From Gammaproteobacteria bacterium (GTDB lineage: Bacteria; Pseudomonadota; Gammaproteobacteria; Chromatiales; Chromatiaceae), in NCBI GenBank assembly GCA_024276875.1, contig JAJRWL010000105.1, positions 1-36,767 on the forward strand: a DNA stretch of 36,767 nucleotides. The letters run 5' to 3'. The position numbers were made by a program, and so were the translations under genes. Below, piece after piece: positions 35,041-36,767 of the stretch. Below the pieces are notes generated by a model. That model had not been told where the DNA came from. It did not search any database and saw only the letters and a list, made by a program, of their open reading frames with translations. Numbering within the stretch: the stretch's first letter is position 1; each line of letters starts with the position of its first letter.

Positions 35041-36390
35041 TTAAGGTTGATCAAGCCCTAGCTTTTCTAATCGATAACGTAGGGCGCGGAAGCTGATGCC
35101 GAGTTTTCTTGCCGCAGCGGTGCGATTCCAGCGGGTCTCTTCCAGGGCTTTTATAATGGCTTGTTTTTCGATGTCGCCCAGATACTCTTCCAGTGGTTGG
35201 TCTGGGTTGCACTCTTCATCTTCCGCTGATACCTCGGGTAGTTGAAGATCCTCAAGTGTCACCTGATTGTCTTCGCAGAGCGTTATGGCGCGCTCCAGTG
35301 TATTTTCTAGCTCTCGAATATTCCCAGGGAAGCCGTAGTGGCACAGTGCTGCCATGGCCGATGCTGTGATGTTTATTGTGGGCAGGCTATTTTTTTGCGC
35401 TAATTGGGTGAGTATATGTGCTGCCAAGATTTTTATATCACCGGTGCGTTCTCGTAGGGCGGGGAGATGAAGTTCAATGACATTAATACGATAAAAAAGA
35501 TCTTGGCGGAATTCGTTGTTGTTGACCAGGGTGGCCAGGTCTTTGTGGGTGGCACTGAGAATGCGCACATCAATAGTGGTCTCTTGCTGAGCACCAATGG
35601 GACGAATGGATTTTTCTTGGATGGCGCGCAGCAGTTTGACCTGCATGGCCAGTGGAAGATCGGCCACTTCATCTAAAAACAGTGTGCCCCCATGAGCCGC
35701 TTGGAATAGCCCCTCTTTATCTGAGATTGCACCGGTAAAGCTGCCTTTTTGATGGCCAAAAAATTCACTCTCCACCAGTTCGTGAGGGATAGCACCACAG
35801 TTGACGGCAATAAAATTGCCTTCTGCGCGTGGCCCTTGGGCATGAATCAGGCGGGCGGCCAGCTCTTTGCCGGTGCCTGATTCCCCACTTATATAGACAG
35901 GTGCTTGGCTGCGAGCCAGCTTGGCAATCATGGTGCGGATGTTTTCAATGACAGGAGATTGGCCCAGGAGTTTGGGGTCGTTGCTAGTGGTGATAGCGGC
36001 CTTTGGTTGTGCCGCTTTTGGTTGATGAAGTTTTAGTGTGGTTTCAACCAATCGGCGCAGTATTTGTAGATCCACGGGTTTAGAGACAAAATCGAAGGCA
36101 CCGGCTTTAAGCGCGAGAACGGCAGATTCCATATTGCCATGGGCGGTGATCATCGCAACGGGCAGCTGTGGGTAGTTGTTGCTGATATATTCTACCAGCG
36201 CTATGCCATTGCCATCGGGCAGGCGCATATCGGTAAGGCAGAGATCAAACGGCTCCTGTTTTAATAGCGCGTAAGCCTGAGCAAGGTCGGCGGCTGACTT
36301 TGTACTGATATCCATTCGTCCCAGTGTGATCTCTAGTAGCTCACGAATATCGGGTTCATCATCAACAATCAGTGCAATCGGGTGTGTCAC
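35041..36390 (-). CDS. pilR: Sigma-54-dependent response regulator PilR
   Basis: PilR activates pilA transcription from a sigma-54 promoter when phosphorylated by PilS. The 449 residues have a receiver domain (about 1-120) with acidic pocket Asp10/Asp11 and phosphorylation site Asp54 in CLTDMRLPDG, an AAA+ domain with Walker A GESGTGKE, the sigma-54 contact loop GSFTGA (variant of GAFTGA), Walker B GGTLFLDEVADLP, and a C-terminal Fis-type helix-turn-helix (AAARKLGISFRALRYRLEKLG). The start is GTG at 36390, overlapping the pilS stop as GTGA. GSFTGA with Ser is found in several working family members, so it is not a clear defect. Confidence 0.95.
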   Translation of the reverse strand: MTHPIALIVDDEPDIRELLEITLGRMDISTKSAADLAQAYALLKQEPFDLCLTDMRLPDGNGIALVEYISNNYPQLPVAMITAHGNMESAVLALKAGAFDFVSKPVDLQILRRLVETTLKLHQPKAAQPKAAITTSNDPKLLGQSPVIENIRTMIAKLARSQAPVYISGESGTGKELAARLIHAQGPRAEGNFIAVNCGAIPHELVESEFFGHQKGSFTGAISDKEGLFQAAHGGTLFLDEVADLPLAMQVKLLRAIQEKSIRPIGAQQETTIDVRILSATHKDLATLVNNNEFRQDLFYRINVIELHLPALRERTGDIKILAAHILTQLAQKNSLPTINITASAMAALCHYGFPGNIRELENTLERAITLCEDNQVTLEDLQLPEVSAEDEECNPDQPLEEYLGDIEKQAIIKALEETRWNRTAAARKLGISFRALRYRLEKLGLDQP

Positions 36391-36767
36391 GCGTTAAATA
36401 CCTTTTTTCTTAATCCAGGAAAACTCATGCGGAAGCAGCTGCCGCCGTCGGGGTTTGGGGTATATTCTAGCCGTGCCCGATTGGATTCGCTTAACTCTTT
36501 GGCGATATAGAGACCCAGCCCTGTGCCGGTGTTTCGGGTGGTAAAGAATGGCTCGAAGATTTGGCGGGTAATCTCAGTATCAATGCCCGTGCCATTATCA
36601 ATAACGCTAATATAGGGGCCACCGGATTCAGTGGTCATGCCGGCTTTGATGTAGAGGTGGAGTTGGCCGGTATCTTGATGAAAATGGGTGATTGCATTCT
36701 CCAGTAGGCTGACAAGCACTTGGCGCAATTGGCTGGGATCGGCTCGGATGTGGGTCTCTTTCGGATC
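36387..36767 (-). CDS. pilS: Sensor histidine kinase PilS (5' partial, C-terminal ATPase domain)
   Basis: Only the last 126 codons are inside the window; the frame is open to the edge at 36767, so the Met usually chosen as start near 36728 is not real. The segment holds the catalytic ATPase boxes: N box DPSQLRQVLVSLLENAITH, G1 box VIDNGTGID, F box FEPFFTT and G2 box GTGLGLYIAKEL. The domain order and coupling to pilR (GTGA overlap) indicate PilS, which would sense pilin levels in the inner membrane in Pseudomonas. The sensor and histidine (H box) parts lie outside. Confidence 0.92.
   Translation of the reverse strand, partial: DPKETHIRADPSQLRQVLVSLLENAITHFHQDTGQLHLYIKAGMTTESGGPYISVIDNGTGIDTEITRQIFEPFFTTRNTGTGLGLYIAKELSESNRARLEYTPNPDGGSCFRMSFPGLRKKVFNA

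Overview
The window is chromosomal DNA of a Gram-negative gammaproteobacterium. The evidence is an lpxC gene (outer-membrane lipid A), a meso-diaminopimelate type MurE, SecA with a C-terminal zinc motif, ZapD, and a gene order (lpxC, dciA, M23 peptidase, secA, argJ, Nudix-ThiE) that I recall from Pseudomonas and related groups. I cannot name the genus. The length (about 37 kb) would fit a fosmid insert or a contig, and both ends cut through genes (mraZ at the left, pilS at the right). I see no tRNA, rRNA, CRISPR array, insertion sequence or phage gene.

Bases 1-17743, plus strand, hold an almost complete division and cell wall (dcw) cluster: mraZ (5' partial), rsmH, ftsL, ftsI, murE, murF, mraY, murD, ftsW, murG, murC, a 54-codon unknown ORF, murB, ddl, ftsQ, ftsA, ftsZ. 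Most junctions are ATGA or GTGA overlaps, so this reads as one translationally coupled unit. It makes UDP-MurNAc-pentapeptide and lipid II and builds the divisome. lpxC follows behind a gap with a possible promoter. A minus-strand dciA, a plus-strand M23 peptidase, secA and argJ come next.

Bases 24540-27203 are mixed. They hold a minus-strand TfpX/TfpZ-type pilin accessory membrane protein, a plus-strand Nudix-ThiE fusion, and zapD (minus).

Bases 26406-36767, minus strand, read from right to left as a type IV pilus locus: pilS (partial), pilR, a 372-base regulatory gap with a sigma-54 promoter, pilA, a terminator, a second pilin with its own promoter, pilB, pilC, pilD, a PglL/TfpO-type pilin O-oligosaccharyltransferase, coaE and zapD. 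PilSR and sigma-54 probably drive pilA, PilB/PilC/PilD assemble and process the pilin, and the ligase probably glycosylates it.

The main oddities are: an in-frame TGA in the first nucleotide-binding loop of murD; a Gly-to-Asp change in the MurE P-loop; a Nudix-ThiE frame whose natural start position is ATA; a small basic ORF with a strong ribosome binding site between murC and murB; and a base-paired pilA leader preceded by a sigma-54 promoter that lies between the arms of an inverted repeat. The three coding lesions sit in genes that are essential or normally intact, so sequencing or assembly error must be excluded before any biological reading.
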